Notes: generated by a model from the letters alone, not told the origin. 64,000 bases of DNA from an uncultured Sphingobacteriaceae bacterium (GCA_946480915.1 CAMLLO010000005.1:118210-182209), one strand, 5' to 3'. Counted from the stretch's first letter, positions 34,918 to 43,734 are shown. Program-made: numbers and translations.

Positions 34918-36207
34918 TCAGAGGTCCAGATACTGAAAGGTGACGGAGAGTAGACCAAGAGAAACTCCGATAAGCATTCGAACGGCATTCCAATGTGAAT
35001 TTCGATAAAAGTAGCTTCCCAGACCTAACATGAGAGGAATTGATTGAGATGTATATCTGGAGCTAAATCCCCAGGTTATTTTCCCACTTGCTATTGCGAG
35101 CAAGATGATCGCAGTAACAAAGAATGCTACTTCCCTTTTATACTTCAAACTTTTAAGATTTGTGAGCAATAAGACGAGGCAATATCCACCAATAAGAATG
35201 ACACTTGCTCCAAAAAATCGTTCGCCAAAAATAATTACAGGATGAGGAAAAATATGTCGGAGAATAGTTTTAATAGGTAGAAACAACAGAAAATCTGTTG
35301 AATAATTAAAAGCGAAAATTAATAAAAAAGCAATTAGCAAGATCTTTACAGTTTTCGTATTGAGAGGTTTGTAAAAGGTTGGCGCTATGAAAAACATGCT
35401 TATTGCAGCGTAGAAAAGAAAATTGAAGATGAATACAACTTTAAATGAGGTTCCATTTGCTGCAATAGAAGTATACAATTTGCCATCTTGAGGAGGTACC
35501 AAATCTTTCCAAACCCAAAAAACGAGCAAGGGTAGAACAATCGCACATACTACGAATGAAATTAACACGATGAGATTCTTTTTTATATTCTCGCTCGTGA
35601 GAAACAGTAACGGAAAAGCAATTAAAGTAAGTAAATATGGCTGACGACCTAAAATGGCCAAACTTAAGCAAAGGCCGCCTACCGTTGAATAAATTAAGGC
35701 TGTTCGGAGGTTTGTATTATCATCAGCTGCTCTAATGGCAAAGAATATCGCAATGCTATAGAAAAACAAGGCCGGCATTTCAGTCAGGGCAAGCCCTCCA
35801 ATCACATAAGTGAGGGGAATAGACATGATATAGACCGAATACGACCAGTTGGTGGTTCTTAACGAGTTAATAATATGACTTATAAAATAGATCGTACCCA
35901 AAAGGAATGCAAGATTTATAAATCGCACATAGGGGGCTCTTAAATGTGTGAGTGGCTCGAATAGGTAATGTATAACAGAAAATAGCGGTCCTGCCGATCC
36001 GATTAAATTGAGCAAATATGACCGTCCTAGTCCATATTTTTCTAATACTCTGACGTTTAATAGATATTCGTCTTCATCATAAAAGGGAGGTCTGTCGATC
36101 TGTGCGATCAAAATCAGAAATACCGCAGATGCGAGCACCATTAAGCCTATTTCAAGCGAGGTAGGTTTCGATTTTTTAGCACCCATTATATATGAATTAT
36201 TGTGCAT
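34918..36207 (-). CDS. GT-C type membrane glycosyltransferase-like protein
   Basis: A 429-residue protein with about eleven hydrophobic segments spread over the full length. The first periplasmic loop carries PPFYDEDEYLLN (about 46-57), whose acidic cluster (DEDE) fits the catalytic loop of GT-C enzymes (PMT/GT39/ArnT fold). It probably transfers a sugar from a polyprenyl-phosphate donor at the periplasmic face, which would match the GtrB-like gene opposite. It converges with the aminotransferase gene and lies beside a decayed flippase-like gene on its strand. The specific family is not certain. Confidence 0.7.
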   Translation of the reverse strand: MHNNSYIMGAKKSKPTSLEIGLMVLASAVFLILIAQIDRPPFYDEDEYLLNVRVLEKYGLGRSYLLNLIGSAGPLFSVIHYLFEPLTHLRAPYVRFINLAFLLGTIYFISHIINSLRTTNWSYSVYIMSIPLTYVIGGLALTEMPALFFYSIAIFFAIRAADDNTNLRTALIYSTVGGLCLSLAILGRQPYLLTLIAFPLLFLTSENIKKNLIVLISFVVCAIVLPLLVFWVWKDLVPPQDGKLYTSIAANGTSFKVVFIFNFLFYAAISMFFIAPTFYKPLNTKTVKILLIAFLLIFAFNYSTDFLLFLPIKTILRHIFPHPVIIFGERFFGASVILIGGYCLVLLLTNLKSLKYKREVAFFVTAIILLAIASGKITWGFSSRYTSQSIPLMLGLGSYFYRNSHWNAVRMLIGVSLGLLSVTFQYLDL

Positions 36208-36216
36208 TGGTGGCTC

Positions 36217-36549
36217 TTATTTGACCTTCAATTTCAGACGATAGACATACCATAAACCGGGCAACGAAAGAATTGTTGACAGCAAAGAAAAACTAAGCGT
36301 TAGAAAGACTGCTACTTGTGTATTCATATGTAAATAGCTGGAACTATGCAGGATAACCTATTCTCTCAAACCAAATCCGCCGATACTTATGGGAATGATA
36401 GTTCTCAGAGCAGAGATTAAAACACTGAATAGATAAGGGATATAATTACCATTTAACGGTTGCGATAGTAAAATGGAGGCAACGCAAAGCATTTGAAGCG
36501 ATTGGGCCATTATTGCCTGGCTATGTGTCAATGACCAATGTTTTTTATT
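36217..36549 (-). pseudogene. decayed lysylphosphatidylglycerol-synthase-like TM (flippase-like) gene
   Basis: Minus-strand conceptual translation gives SLTHSQAIMAQSLQMLCV, then PYLFSVLISALRTIIPIS and IGGFGLRE, a TAG stop at 36358-36360, and in the same frame VILHSSSYLHMNTQVAVF and LSLPGLWYVYRLKLK to TAA at 36217-36219. P-I-S-I-G-G-x-G-x-R-E is the hallmark of the UPF0104 family. A second defect, a likely frameshift in the A-rich run near 36541-36552, separates this frame from plausible upstream sequence reaching to about 36690 (LSRVSRVIIQLNGRKPELS). The gene therefore has a nonsense codon and probably a frameshift. It fills the gap 36208-36745. Confidence 0.75.
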
Positions 36550-36748
36550 TTACTCAGGCTCAAACTCGAATTGAGAGGGGGATTATTTACGGCAAGTAAA
36601 CTTAATTCCGGCTTTCGTCCGTTTAACTGGATAATTACTCTGCTTACCCTGGAAAGTGATACTATATTTGAAAGAAAAGAAGTATTACCACTAAATCATT
36701 CATTGATTATTTAAAAAAACTTAGGTATATTGAAGTACAAATATATTG

Positions 36749-38002
36749 GTGAATATCAGCAGCTACCGGCATTTTTACCTCTTCAGACTCTGCGCTGTGT
36801 TAGCATTGCTTTGCTGGTCGGAAATAGGATTTGGACAATATTTTACGATTCAAAATCAGCGAAAGCGTGAGACAACATCTTTCAAATTAATTAATAACCT
36901 AGTTATTATTCCTGTTTATATTAATTCGAAGGGACCTTACAATTTCATACTTGATACCGGTGTGGGGATATTTCTTATCTCAGATCCTGGCTTGATTAGC
37001 TTATTCGACACCGTCAAATCCAGAGCTATAAAGATTCAGGGAATAGGTGAGGGCATTGAAATGACAGCGTTAATTCAGCCTTCGGTAAAAGTGGAACTGG
37101 CCAGTTCTATAACGGGGACCATGCCCATTGCCATTTTAAAGGAAGATCCATTTAATTTATCCTCTTTCGTGGGCATGCCTATTCATGGGCTTATTGGCTA
37201 TGAACTTTTCACTAGCTTTATCGTGCGCATTAATTATTCATCAAAAGTTATTTCCTTTTATAAACACGAAACAGCCTATATTCCCAGAAAGGGCCAGAAA
37301 GTGTCTATTTCTATTGAAGATCGAAAGCCGTACGTTGAATCGGCATTGACTTTTCCTGGTGGTAAAAAGGAAAAAGTTAAATTGATTATCGATACAGGAG
37401 CGGGCCACCCTTTGTCTCTTGAAACTTCAAACGGTATTCCATACCCCATTCCCGAAGTACACATTACAGCCAATTTGGGAGTTGGACTGTCTGGAAAGAT
37501 AAATGGTTATATAAGTCGCATACCTACAATGACACTCGGAAGATTTCAGTTGCATAATCTGGTATGTGCTTTTCCAGACTATAGTAATGTCGGTGCTAAG
37601 GTATATTCCGTGAGTCGAAATGGTAATTTGGGAAACAATATTTTAAGGCGTTTTAATGTGGTTTTTGATTACCAGCGGGAGGTCATGTATTTAAAGCCAA
37701 ATTACTTTTTTAAGGAGCCATTTGAACATGACATGAGTGGGATTGAGATAACCACCGCCGGACCCACCTTTGAAAGAGTTATCATAGCCCGGGTTGAAAC
37801 CGGGTCTGCTGCCGAAAAAGTAGGACTTAAGGAAGGTGACAGGATTTTAAGTGTCAATTTTAAAAAAGTAGAAGAATTAGGAATAGAGGAAATAAAAGGT
37901 TTGTTCCGTTCTAAAGATGGCAGATTAGTAGTGCTGCACGTTCAGCCAAACAACTCTAAGGATACCCAATTTTTCTTTTTAACCTTAAAAAGGAGGATAT
38001 AG
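36749..38002 (+). CDS. exported retropepsin-like aspartyl protease with PDZ domain
   Basis: About 417 residues. Signal-like N-terminus (LCAVLALLCWSEIGFGQ), a first aspartyl motif NFILDTGVGIFLIS, a second KLIIDTGAGHPLSLE, and a C-terminal PDZ domain (VETGSAAEKVGLKEGDRIL). Each DTG fits the Asp-protease fold. Having two in one chain resembles pepsin-like two-lobed enzymes built from retropepsin repeats. No ATG is available: the frame is bounded by a TGA at 36731, leaving TTG 36746 or GTG 36749. It probably acts in the periplasm. The substrate is unknown. Confidence 0.8.
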   Translation: MNISSYRHFYLFRLCAVLALLCWSEIGFGQYFTIQNQRKRETTSFKLINNLVIIPVYINSKGPYNFILDTGVGIFLISDPGLISLFDTVKSRAIKIQGIGEGIEMTALIQPSVKVELASSITGTMPIAILKEDPFNLSSFVGMPIHGLIGYELFTSFIVRINYSSKVISFYKHETAYIPRKGQKVSISIEDRKPYVESALTFPGGKKEKVKLIIDTGAGHPLSLETSNGIPYPIPEVHITANLGVGLSGKINGYISRIPTMTLGRFQLHNLVCAFPDYSNVGAKVYSVSRNGNLGNNILRRFNVVFDYQREVMYLKPNYFFKEPFEHDMSGIEITTAGPTFERVIIARVETGSAAEKVGLKEGDRILSVNFKKVEELGIEEIKGLFRSKDGRLVVLHVQPNNSKDTQFFFLTLKRRI

Positions 38003-38008
38003 AAAGAC

Positions 38009-39220
38009 TTAGCTTTTTATGTTACCGTCTAAGTCAACCGATACAGTGTAAGGTTGTAAATAAACATCAAAAAGCACGGCCAGTTCTCGCCGGCTGATTA
38101 TCTTTTTCAAATCGAAGTTCCCTTTTAATTTGAGCGAACCTTTCCACGCTTTCTCCGCCTCTTTGTTTAACTCTTCGCCTCTTGAACCAACAAATTTTAT
38201 CAGACTAAGCGCATCTGCAAGAGTAAGTCTCTCGGCTTTATTATCTAAAAACCAAATTTGGCTGCGGGAGTACATTTCCCTGAATGGTTGCTTCAAATCT
38301 TCGGTGCTAACCGACGCTTCTGGCATGAAAAGTAGCTTTCCATTTTCTTCTTTCGCTTTCAATAGGCCGGTTACACCAATGTGTTGAAAGGCTATTATTG
38401 ATGAGTCATTATCCTCAATATCATCAAATTTAACAAAGCGTGAATTGTAAGATAAAAGCTCGGTTTGAATTGCTCTGACATTCAATTTCTGCGTGGTTGT
38501 TTTAAAAAATGCGCAATAGGCAGCAATTGCACCAGATGCCTGACCCGTTAGCAATGTCGATGCTTCACCAGTCGGAGAGACTAATATCAAGTTTTCAATC
38601 TCTGGAATCACAAATGAAGATAGGTAAACAGGTTTAAAGAACCCGTTCGCATCCGGAGTAATAGCAATACTGGTACGGTATTTTTTATCAGCGTATATAC
38701 TTGACGCGTTACCAAAGCTGCTTTTTTTTGAAACAAACCCTAGCATCTTAGCAGCCATTAAGTTAGGAGTAGCATCCACAATTACATCGGCTTTAATCTC
38801 TCTTCCCGCACAATCAATTTCCCATCCTTGGCCGGATTTTTTGATTTTAGTTATTGTCGCTGAAGGGAGTACTGTCAAGTTCTTGATGGTATCAGACCAG
38901 CTTTTAAATACCCTTGCGGTAAATGCGGGACTAAGCGTATGGTTATCTCTCAGCGGCGCTTTCTGTAGTGTGTCGATCAGTTTAGTAAAGTTTGCATAAA
39001 TTCCAGCTTTGATAGTTCTATCAGCGGGCGAGAGTGTAATTGCATCAAAATGCCCCGCATCGATAAGCAAGGTTTTTACGCCTGATTTGGCAGATTGGAT
39101 TGCAGCCGCATATGCACTCGAGTTAGCACCTATTATTACAACGTCGGTTTTTATGTTTTGAGAAAAAGAACTGAGGTAAGTGGTAAATAAGCCTATAAAA
39201 ACTAAGAAAAATTTCTTCAT
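38009..39220 (-). CDS. exported FAD-dependent oxidoreductase
   Basis: A 403-residue protein. A Sec signal (FFLVFIGLFTTYLSSFSQ) precedes a Rossmann FAD-binding motif TDVVIIGANSSAYAAAIQSA, a second strand LLIDAGHFD, and VIVDATPNLMAAKMLG. The GxGxxG is altered to GANSSA, as in a Bacteroidota group of exported FAD-dependent proteins. The substrate is unknown. It stands alone, converging with the protease-PDZ gene 6 bases away, and may still bind FAD despite the weak motif. Confidence 0.75.
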   Translation of the reverse strand: MKKFFLVFIGLFTTYLSSFSQNIKTDVVIIGANSSAYAAAIQSAKSGVKTLLIDAGHFDAITLSPADRTIKAGIYANFTKLIDTLQKAPLRDNHTLSPAFTARVFKSWSDTIKNLTVLPSATITKIKKSGQGWEIDCAGREIKADVIVDATPNLMAAKMLGFVSKKSSFGNASSIYADKKYRTSIAITPDANGFFKPVYLSSFVIPEIENLILVSPTGEASTLLTGQASGAIAAYCAFFKTTTQKLNVRAIQTELLSYNSRFVKFDDIEDNDSSIIAFQHIGVTGLLKAKEENGKLLFMPEASVSTEDLKQPFREMYSRSQIWFLDNKAERLTLADALSLIKFVGSRGEELNKEAEKAWKGSLKLKGNFDLKKIISRRELAVLFDVYLQPYTVSVDLDGNIKS

Positions 39221-39313
39221 TTAATTCTTTTGTAATTCAAATATATACTCAAGCAACGAATTAAAGGATTAAAAATTTCATAAGCTATTTCTTTAACGAA
39301 TTTTAGGATTTTA

Positions 39314-40432
39314 TTACGCTCGTTTATGGTAACTGAATACGGCCCACGTATTTAAAATAACTCCAAAACTTGAAATAGTCAGTATTTCATTTAAGATATC
39401 TTTTAATCCGCTCCCCTTTAAAACCACCATTCGCATTACCTTTATGAAATAACTTACCGGATTTACACGTGTAAGCACTTTAGCCCATTCCGGCATGCTC
39501 TCAATTGATGTATATAGACCACTTAAAAGGATAAAAACCATCATCAGGAAAAATGATATGAGCATGGCCTGCTGTTGATTGCTTGTAAAGTTAGAGATTA
39601 ATAAACCAAGTCCTAATATGGCGAACAGATATACTGCGGCGAAAACAAAAATAACATAAAAGCTTCCCAGTGGCATAATTCCGTAAAACACCCGGGCAAT
39701 TATTAATCCAAGTGCAAGAATAACCAAGCCTATGATCCAGAATGGGATAAGTTTACCTAAAATGAAATGATGTCTTTTAAGAGGTGTAACGTTGATCTGT
39801 TCGATCGTTCCAATCTCTTTTTCTTTAACGATATTTAATGTTGCCAGGAAAGACCCGACCATGGTTACCAAAATCACCAAAATGCCGGGCACCATGAAAT
39901 ATTTATAATTCATTAAGGGGTTGAACCAGTTAGAAGAGACGACCTCGATTCTGGGCTGAGGACTAAATCTTGGAAACTGGATCCATTTTAATCTTATCTC
40001 ACGATTAAAATCTTGAATAATTCGCCCCAAATAGGCTCCGCCCAGATTCGCTTTAACTCCGTTTATAGCATTTACCGACATAAACACCGAGCTTTCATCC
40101 TCTTTCACTAACGTTTTTTCAAACTTTGCAGGAATAGTTAAGATTAAATCGGATTTATCTTGTTCAATGTCTTGAAGGGCGTTCTCATATGAAGTACTGT
40201 AATTGGTCAACATAAAGTAGCCCGAAGCAGTTATTTTAGATACCAACTGACGGGAATAAGACGAATGATCGTGATCTACCACGGTAAGATGAATATTCTT
40301 CATTTCATAATCAGCGGCCATTGGCAACACCAGCAATTGCATCATCGGCATAACGAAAATGATACGCAGTATAGCCGGATCGCGAAAAATCTGTCTAAAC
40401 TCCTTTTGCAGTAAAAACCGTAATGTTCTCAT
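39314..40432 (-). CDS. ABC-2 type permease, second of the efflux pair (YbhR-like)
   Basis: A 372-residue permease with the ABC-2 layout: one N-terminal helix after FLLQKEFRQIFRDPAILRI, a large periplasmic domain (about 45-175), then five helices from VPGILVILVTMVG on. The EKEIGTIEQINVTPLKR loop contacts the ATPases. YbhS/YbhR pairs export drugs and Na+. Its ATG overlaps the preceding permease stop (ATGA), so they are coupled. It is the last gene of the efflux operon. Confidence 0.92.
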   Translation of the reverse strand: MRTLRFLLQKEFRQIFRDPAILRIIFVMPMMQLLVLPMAADYEMKNIHLTVVDHDHSSYSRQLVSKITASGYFMLTNYSTSYENALQDIEQDKSDLILTIPAKFEKTLVKEDESSVFMSVNAINGVKANLGGAYLGRIIQDFNREIRLKWIQFPRFSPQPRIEVVSSNWFNPLMNYKYFMVPGILVILVTMVGSFLATLNIVKEKEIGTIEQINVTPLKRHHFILGKLIPFWIIGLVILALGLIIARVFYGIMPLGSFYVIFVFAAVYLFAILGLGLLISNFTSNQQQAMLISFFLMMVFILLSGLYTSIESMPEWAKVLTRVNPVSYFIKVMRMVVLKGSGLKDILNEILTISSFGVILNTWAVFSYHKRA

Positions 40433-41535
40433 GCTAATCTTATTTTAAATTTTTTAATACTTAAGAAAAGTAGAAATAGCATCATCCCTGTTAAAATCAC
40501 CGTTTCTTTCCAAACAGATGCAAGGCCAACACCCTTTATCATTACTGATTTTACAATCAAATAATACCATTTGGCAGGTACCAAATTTGAAATTACCTGT
40601 AGTGCTATGGGCATATTTTCTATCGGAAACATAAATCCGCTTAGCATAATTGTCGGTAAAAACATCCCCGTGAGGGAAATAAACATAGCGGTTTGCTGAG
40701 AATCCGTAACCGATGAGATCAGCAGTCCTAAAGCCAGGCAGGTGAGAATGAATAAAATGCTTTCGCTAATCAGCAACGAAATGCTTCCGTTTATCGGAAC
40801 ATCAAGCACGAACACACTCAACAAGAGAATGGTTGTTATATTGATTATAGAGAGCATTAGATAAGGCACTGCTTTCGCGATAATGATTTTTAGTGGCTGC
40901 ACAGGCGAAACGAGCATAACTTCCATTGTGCCCATTTCTTTTTCCTTTACTATGGTGATGGCTGTCATCATGGTGCAAATCAGCATTAAAACCATCGACA
41001 TTACTCCAGGGACAAAACTATAAGCGCCTTTTAACTGAGGATTATACAGCATGCGATACTCCGTTTTTATAGTGTAAGGAAGCTTTAAATCGTTATTGAT
41101 ACGATTTTGATAATCCATAATTATTGTGGTTGCATAGGTGCTCAAGGTATTTGCTACATTAGGATCCGAGGCGTCAGCGATCAATTGAATCTGGGCTTTG
41201 TTGAAATGCTGTAAATCCCGCGAAAAGTTTTCAGGAAACACGATTATCATTTTAATTTCCCCCTTTTTGAATTCGGGTTCTATTTCCTTATAGCTGCTTA
41301 GATTTTTTTGAACGGTGAAATAATTGCTTGCATCAATCTGTTGAGTCAGTTCAGTACTTGCAGCATCTTTGGACTGGTCGAATATGGCAATGGATGAATT
41401 CTTAACTTCATTCGTTAAAGCAAATCCAAAAAGCACGATTTGAACTATAGGCATCACCAAAAGGATAAACAAGGTTCGTTTATCGCGGATGATGTGGTAG
41501 AATTCTTTTTTTACGAAAGAGAAAAATTGATCCAT
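40429..41535 (-). CDS. ABC-2 type permease, first of the efflux pair (YbhS-like)
   Basis: A 368-residue ABC-2 permease: FSFVKKEFYHIIRDKRTLF at the start, a periplasmic domain (about 50-170), and five C-terminal helices with the EKEMGTMEVMLVSPVQPLK cytoplasmic loop. ATG 41535 gives the normal MDQFFSFV start. The open frame continues upstream to 41571, but those 12 codons lie in a tandem repeat belonging to the neighbouring four-helix element. The repeat begins at the start codon itself, so translation initiation signals come from element sequence. Confidence 0.92.
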   Translation of the reverse strand: MDQFFSFVKKEFYHIIRDKRTLFILLVMPIVQIVLFGFALTNEVKNSSIAIFDQSKDAASTELTQQIDASNYFTVQKNLSSYKEIEPEFKKGEIKMIIVFPENFSRDLQHFNKAQIQLIADASDPNVANTLSTYATTIIMDYQNRINNDLKLPYTIKTEYRMLYNPQLKGAYSFVPGVMSMVLMLICTMMTAITIVKEKEMGTMEVMLVSPVQPLKIIIAKAVPYLMLSIINITTILLLSVFVLDVPINGSISLLISESILFILTCLALGLLISSVTDSQQTAMFISLTGMFLPTIMLSGFMFPIENMPIALQVISNLVPAKWYYLIVKSVMIKGVGLASVWKETVILTGMMLFLLFLSIKKFKIRLA

Positions 41536-41660
41536 GGTATTTAAGCTTTTAGCTGTTGGCTTTCCTCGCATGTTTATGGTATTTAAGCTTTTAGCTTTCC
41601 TTGCATATTTATTATTCGGCCGTTAGCAATAGTTATAGCTATTAGCCTAAAGCTATAATT
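41534..41660. repeat. word repeats downstream of the second four-helix gene
   Basis: A tandem pair, ATGGTATTTAAGCTTTTAGC at 41534 and again at 41576, is followed by CGTTAGC (41621-41627) and ATAGCTATTAGC (41635-41646). The last two are the reverse complements of GCTAACG and GCTAATAGCTAT on the other side of the gene (42037-42057). Confidence 0.75.
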
Positions 41661-42015
41661 TGCTCACCGTTAATTTTCTTAAAAACCCATGAATCATCTT
41701 TATTTCTTCTTCAAGAGAATTTTCAAAAACTAGCAATGCTTGGCCGTCTGCCCAATTCATTTCTTTAATTATTACCAAATAAGTTTGGACTTCAAAAGCT
41801 GAGCCTAAAGCGATTTGCAAAAATCTTGCATAATCTCTTTCGCTCGTTCGACTGCTCCCTTCGGCGATATTTGCAGGTATGGAAACGGCTGCTCTGGTTA
41901 ACTGCGATATCAATCCGTATTTTTCTTCTTTAGGAAGACAATCTGACAATAGGTAGGATTGTTTTACTAAGTCGATGCCCTTACGCCAAATAATTAATTC
42001 TTTGTAGTTCTTCAT
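41653..42015 (-). CDS. four helix bundle protein (23S rRNA IVP family)
   Basis: A 120-residue member of the four-helix-bundle/IVP family: YKELIIWRKGIDLVKQSY, LPKEEKYGLISQLTRAAVS, IPANIAEGSSRTSERDY, then FLQIALGSAFEVQTYLVI. These are the canonical motifs of the common Bacteroidota lineage. It is only distantly similar to the other copy at 6260-6640, so the two are not a recent duplication. It is small, basic and soluble. The function is unknown. It sits between the efflux ATPase and permease genes on the same strand, enclosed in inverted word repeats. Confidence 0.92.
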   Translation of the reverse strand: MKNYKELIIWRKGIDLVKQSYLLSDCLPKEEKYGLISQLTRAAVSIPANIAEGSSRTSERDYARFLQIALGSAFEVQTYLVIIKEMNWADGQALLVFENSLEEEIKMIHGFLRKLTVSKL

Positions 42016-42029
42016 TGTTTAGTTTAATA

Positions 42030-42068
42030 GTAAAAAGCTAATAGCCATCAGCTAACGACTAACAGCCC
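42030..42068. repeat. word repeats upstream of the second four-helix gene
   Basis: GCTAATAGCCAT (42037-42048) and GCTAACG (42051-42057), then ACTAACAGCCC, run to within four bases of the ATPase stop codon at 42072. The first two match inverted copies at 41635-41646 and 41621-41627. Confidence 0.75.
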
Positions 42069-42071
42069 TCT

Positions 42072-42815
42072 TTATTCCGTTCTTTCCGCTTTTCTTGCCA
42101 GCTTCAAAAAAACTTCATCCATAGACTTTGCCTCCAGATTTGCTTTCAGAGCCTTTGGAGTATCTAAAGCTTCTATTTTTCCGTCTACCATAATGGATAC
42201 GCGATTGCAATATTCTGCTTCATCCATGTAATGAGTGGTAACGAAAATGGTGATTCCTCGTTCTGAAGCTTCGTAAATTAGGTTCCAAAATTCACGACGG
42301 GTAACCGGGTCAACGCCGCCGGTGGGCTCATCCAAAAAGACGATACTTGGTTCGTGAAATATGGCTACTGAAAATGCGAGCTTTTGTTTCCAGCCCAGAG
42401 GCAGCGATTTAACCAATTTTTTTGCTTCCTGCTCAAGATGAAGCTCGGCTAGAACGTATTCAGTTTTTTGTTTGATAAAAGAATCGCTTTTGCCATAAAT
42501 TCCGCCATAGAATTGCATGTTCTCCTTAACCGTTAAATCTTCATACAATGAAAACTTCTGACTCATGTATCCAATGTTTTTTTTGATGTCTTCTGTCTGT
42601 TTGTAAACGTCAAAGCCGGCAACAGACGCTTTTCCTGAAGTGGGAATAGATAATCCGCAAAGCATTCGCATAGCTGTTGTTTTTCCTGCTCCATTGGCCC
42701 CCAGAAAACCAAAAATCTCACCTTTATTTACCTCAAAAGAAATGGCATCGACAGCGGTAAATTGGTCAAAGCGCTTGGTGAGATTCTCGGTAATAATTAC
42801 AGTTTCACTATTCAT
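42072..42815 (-). CDS. ABC transporter ATP-binding protein (C-half YbhF type)
   Basis: A 247-residue nucleotide-binding domain. Walker A GANGAGKT (39-46), signature region LPLGWKQKLAFSVAI in place of LSGGQ, Walker B IVFLDEPTGGVDP, and switch His in FVTTHYMDEAE. The LPLG(F/W)KQ signature is that of the C-terminal half of E. coli YbhF, so this and the next ATPase are YbhF split into two genes. They overlap by 8 bases. They should pair as a heterodimer driving the ABC-2 permeases. Confidence 0.93.
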   Translation of the reverse strand: MNSETVIITENLTKRFDQFTAVDAISFEVNKGEIFGFLGANGAGKTTAMRMLCGLSIPTSGKASVAGFDVYKQTEDIKKNIGYMSQKFSLYEDLTVKENMQFYGGIYGKSDSFIKQKTEYVLAELHLEQEAKKLVKSLPLGWKQKLAFSVAIFHEPSIVFLDEPTGGVDPVTRREFWNLIYEASERGITIFVTTHYMDEAEYCNRVSIMVDGKIEALDTPKALKANLEAKSMDEVFLKLARKAERTE

Positions 42816-43734
42816 GTGCTTTCATTAAGGAAATAAAACAATCTTCAATGTCGGGCTGAACGGGATTCACTTCAGCATCATGATAGCCTTTATTTTCTAA
42901 AAATTGAACAACAGCTGGCAAGCCTGTACCTTTTTTCAATACCAAATGATGGTACTCGCCAAAAGCATACACATCTTCAGTGCCCTCAAAGTTCTTCAAG
43001 TCGTTCAAAATGCGAAACATTTTACCCGAACGTACGGCTAATAGCTCTTTTCCAAAGTCGTCAACAATGCCGGAAGGCTTGTTAATAGATAAGATTTGGC
43101 CGGTTTGTATTAAAGCTACCCGATCGCAAAGTTCGGCTTCATCCATATAAGGCGTGGAAACCAGAATTGTTATGCCCTGTTTTTTTAAATTCTTTAACAT
43201 ATCCCAAAACTCCTTGCGGGAAACTGCGTCAACACCTGTAGTTGGTTCATCCAGAAATAAAACAGAGGGACGATGAATTAAAGCGCAGCTTAAAGCAAGC
43301 TTCTGCTTCATTCCGCCCGAGAGCTTGCCGGCTCTGCGGTCTTTAAATGGTTCAATCTGTGAATAAATGTCTTTTATTAAATCATAATTTGCTTCGATTG
43401 AGGTTTCAAAAATGGTCGCAAAAAATTCTAGATTTTCAGCCACCGTTAAATCCTGGTAAAGAGAAAACCGCCCGGGCATATAACCCACCCGTCTGCGGAT
43501 GTCTTTATAATTTTTAACCACATCAAAGCCATCAACAGAAGCATTGCCTCTGTCAGCCAGCAAAAGCGTTGTCAGTATTCTGAATAAACTTGTTTTACCG
43601 GCGCCATCAGGGCCGATTATACCGAACAATTCGCCCTGTTCAACTTCAAAAGAAATATCGTTTAAAGCTTCAGTAAGGGCTTTCTTCGCGTCATATGTTT
43701 TTACCAGATGTTCTACTACAACTGCTTTCATCAA
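42808..43734 (-). CDS. ABC transporter ATP-binding protein (N-half YbhF type)
   Basis: A 308-residue ATPase with Walker A GPDGAGKT (41-48), a full signature LSGGMKQKLALSCALIHRP, Walker B VLFLDEPTTGVDA and His switch LVSTPYMDEAE, in which the usual THYMDEA His is Pro (STPYMDEAE). That change matches the N-terminal half of YbhF-type fusions, where one site is degenerate. A C-terminal extension of about 80 residues follows. It overlaps both neighbours by a few bases and belongs to the efflux operon. Confidence 0.92.
   Translation of the reverse strand: MMKAVVVEHLVKTYDAKKALTEALNDISFEVEQGELFGIIGPDGAGKTSLFRILTTLLLADRGNASVDGFDVVKNYKDIRRRVGYMPGRFSLYQDLTVAENLEFFATIFETSIEANYDLIKDIYSQIEPFKDRRAGKLSGGMKQKLALSCALIHRPSVLFLDEPTTGVDAVSRKEFWDMLKNLKKQGITILVSTPYMDEAELCDRVALIQTGQILSINKPSGIVDDFGKELLAVRSGKMFRILNDLKNFEGTEDVYAFGEYHHLVLKKGTGLPAVVQFLENKGYHDAEVNPVQPDIEDCFISLMKAHE

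Larger units (their letters stand above)
41534..42068 (-). mobile_element. putative small element: four-helix gene inside inverted word repeats
   Basis: About 530 bases inserted in an efflux operon. The four-helix-bundle gene (41653-42015) is flanked by inverted words GCTAATAGC(C/T)AT and GCTAACG on both sides, with no transposase. The architecture matches 6210-6693, but the words differ. Mobility is an inference from the operon interruption and the repeated architecture. Confidence 0.45.

Noticed and set aside
6260..42015. 23S rRNA intervening sequence as the source of the four-helix genes.
   Set aside because: No rRNA sequence is near either gene.
42072..42815. LPLGWKQK as a damaged ABC signature.
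   Set aside because: This is the ordinary signature of the C-terminal half of YbhF-type ATPases. Walker A, Walker B and the switch His are intact.
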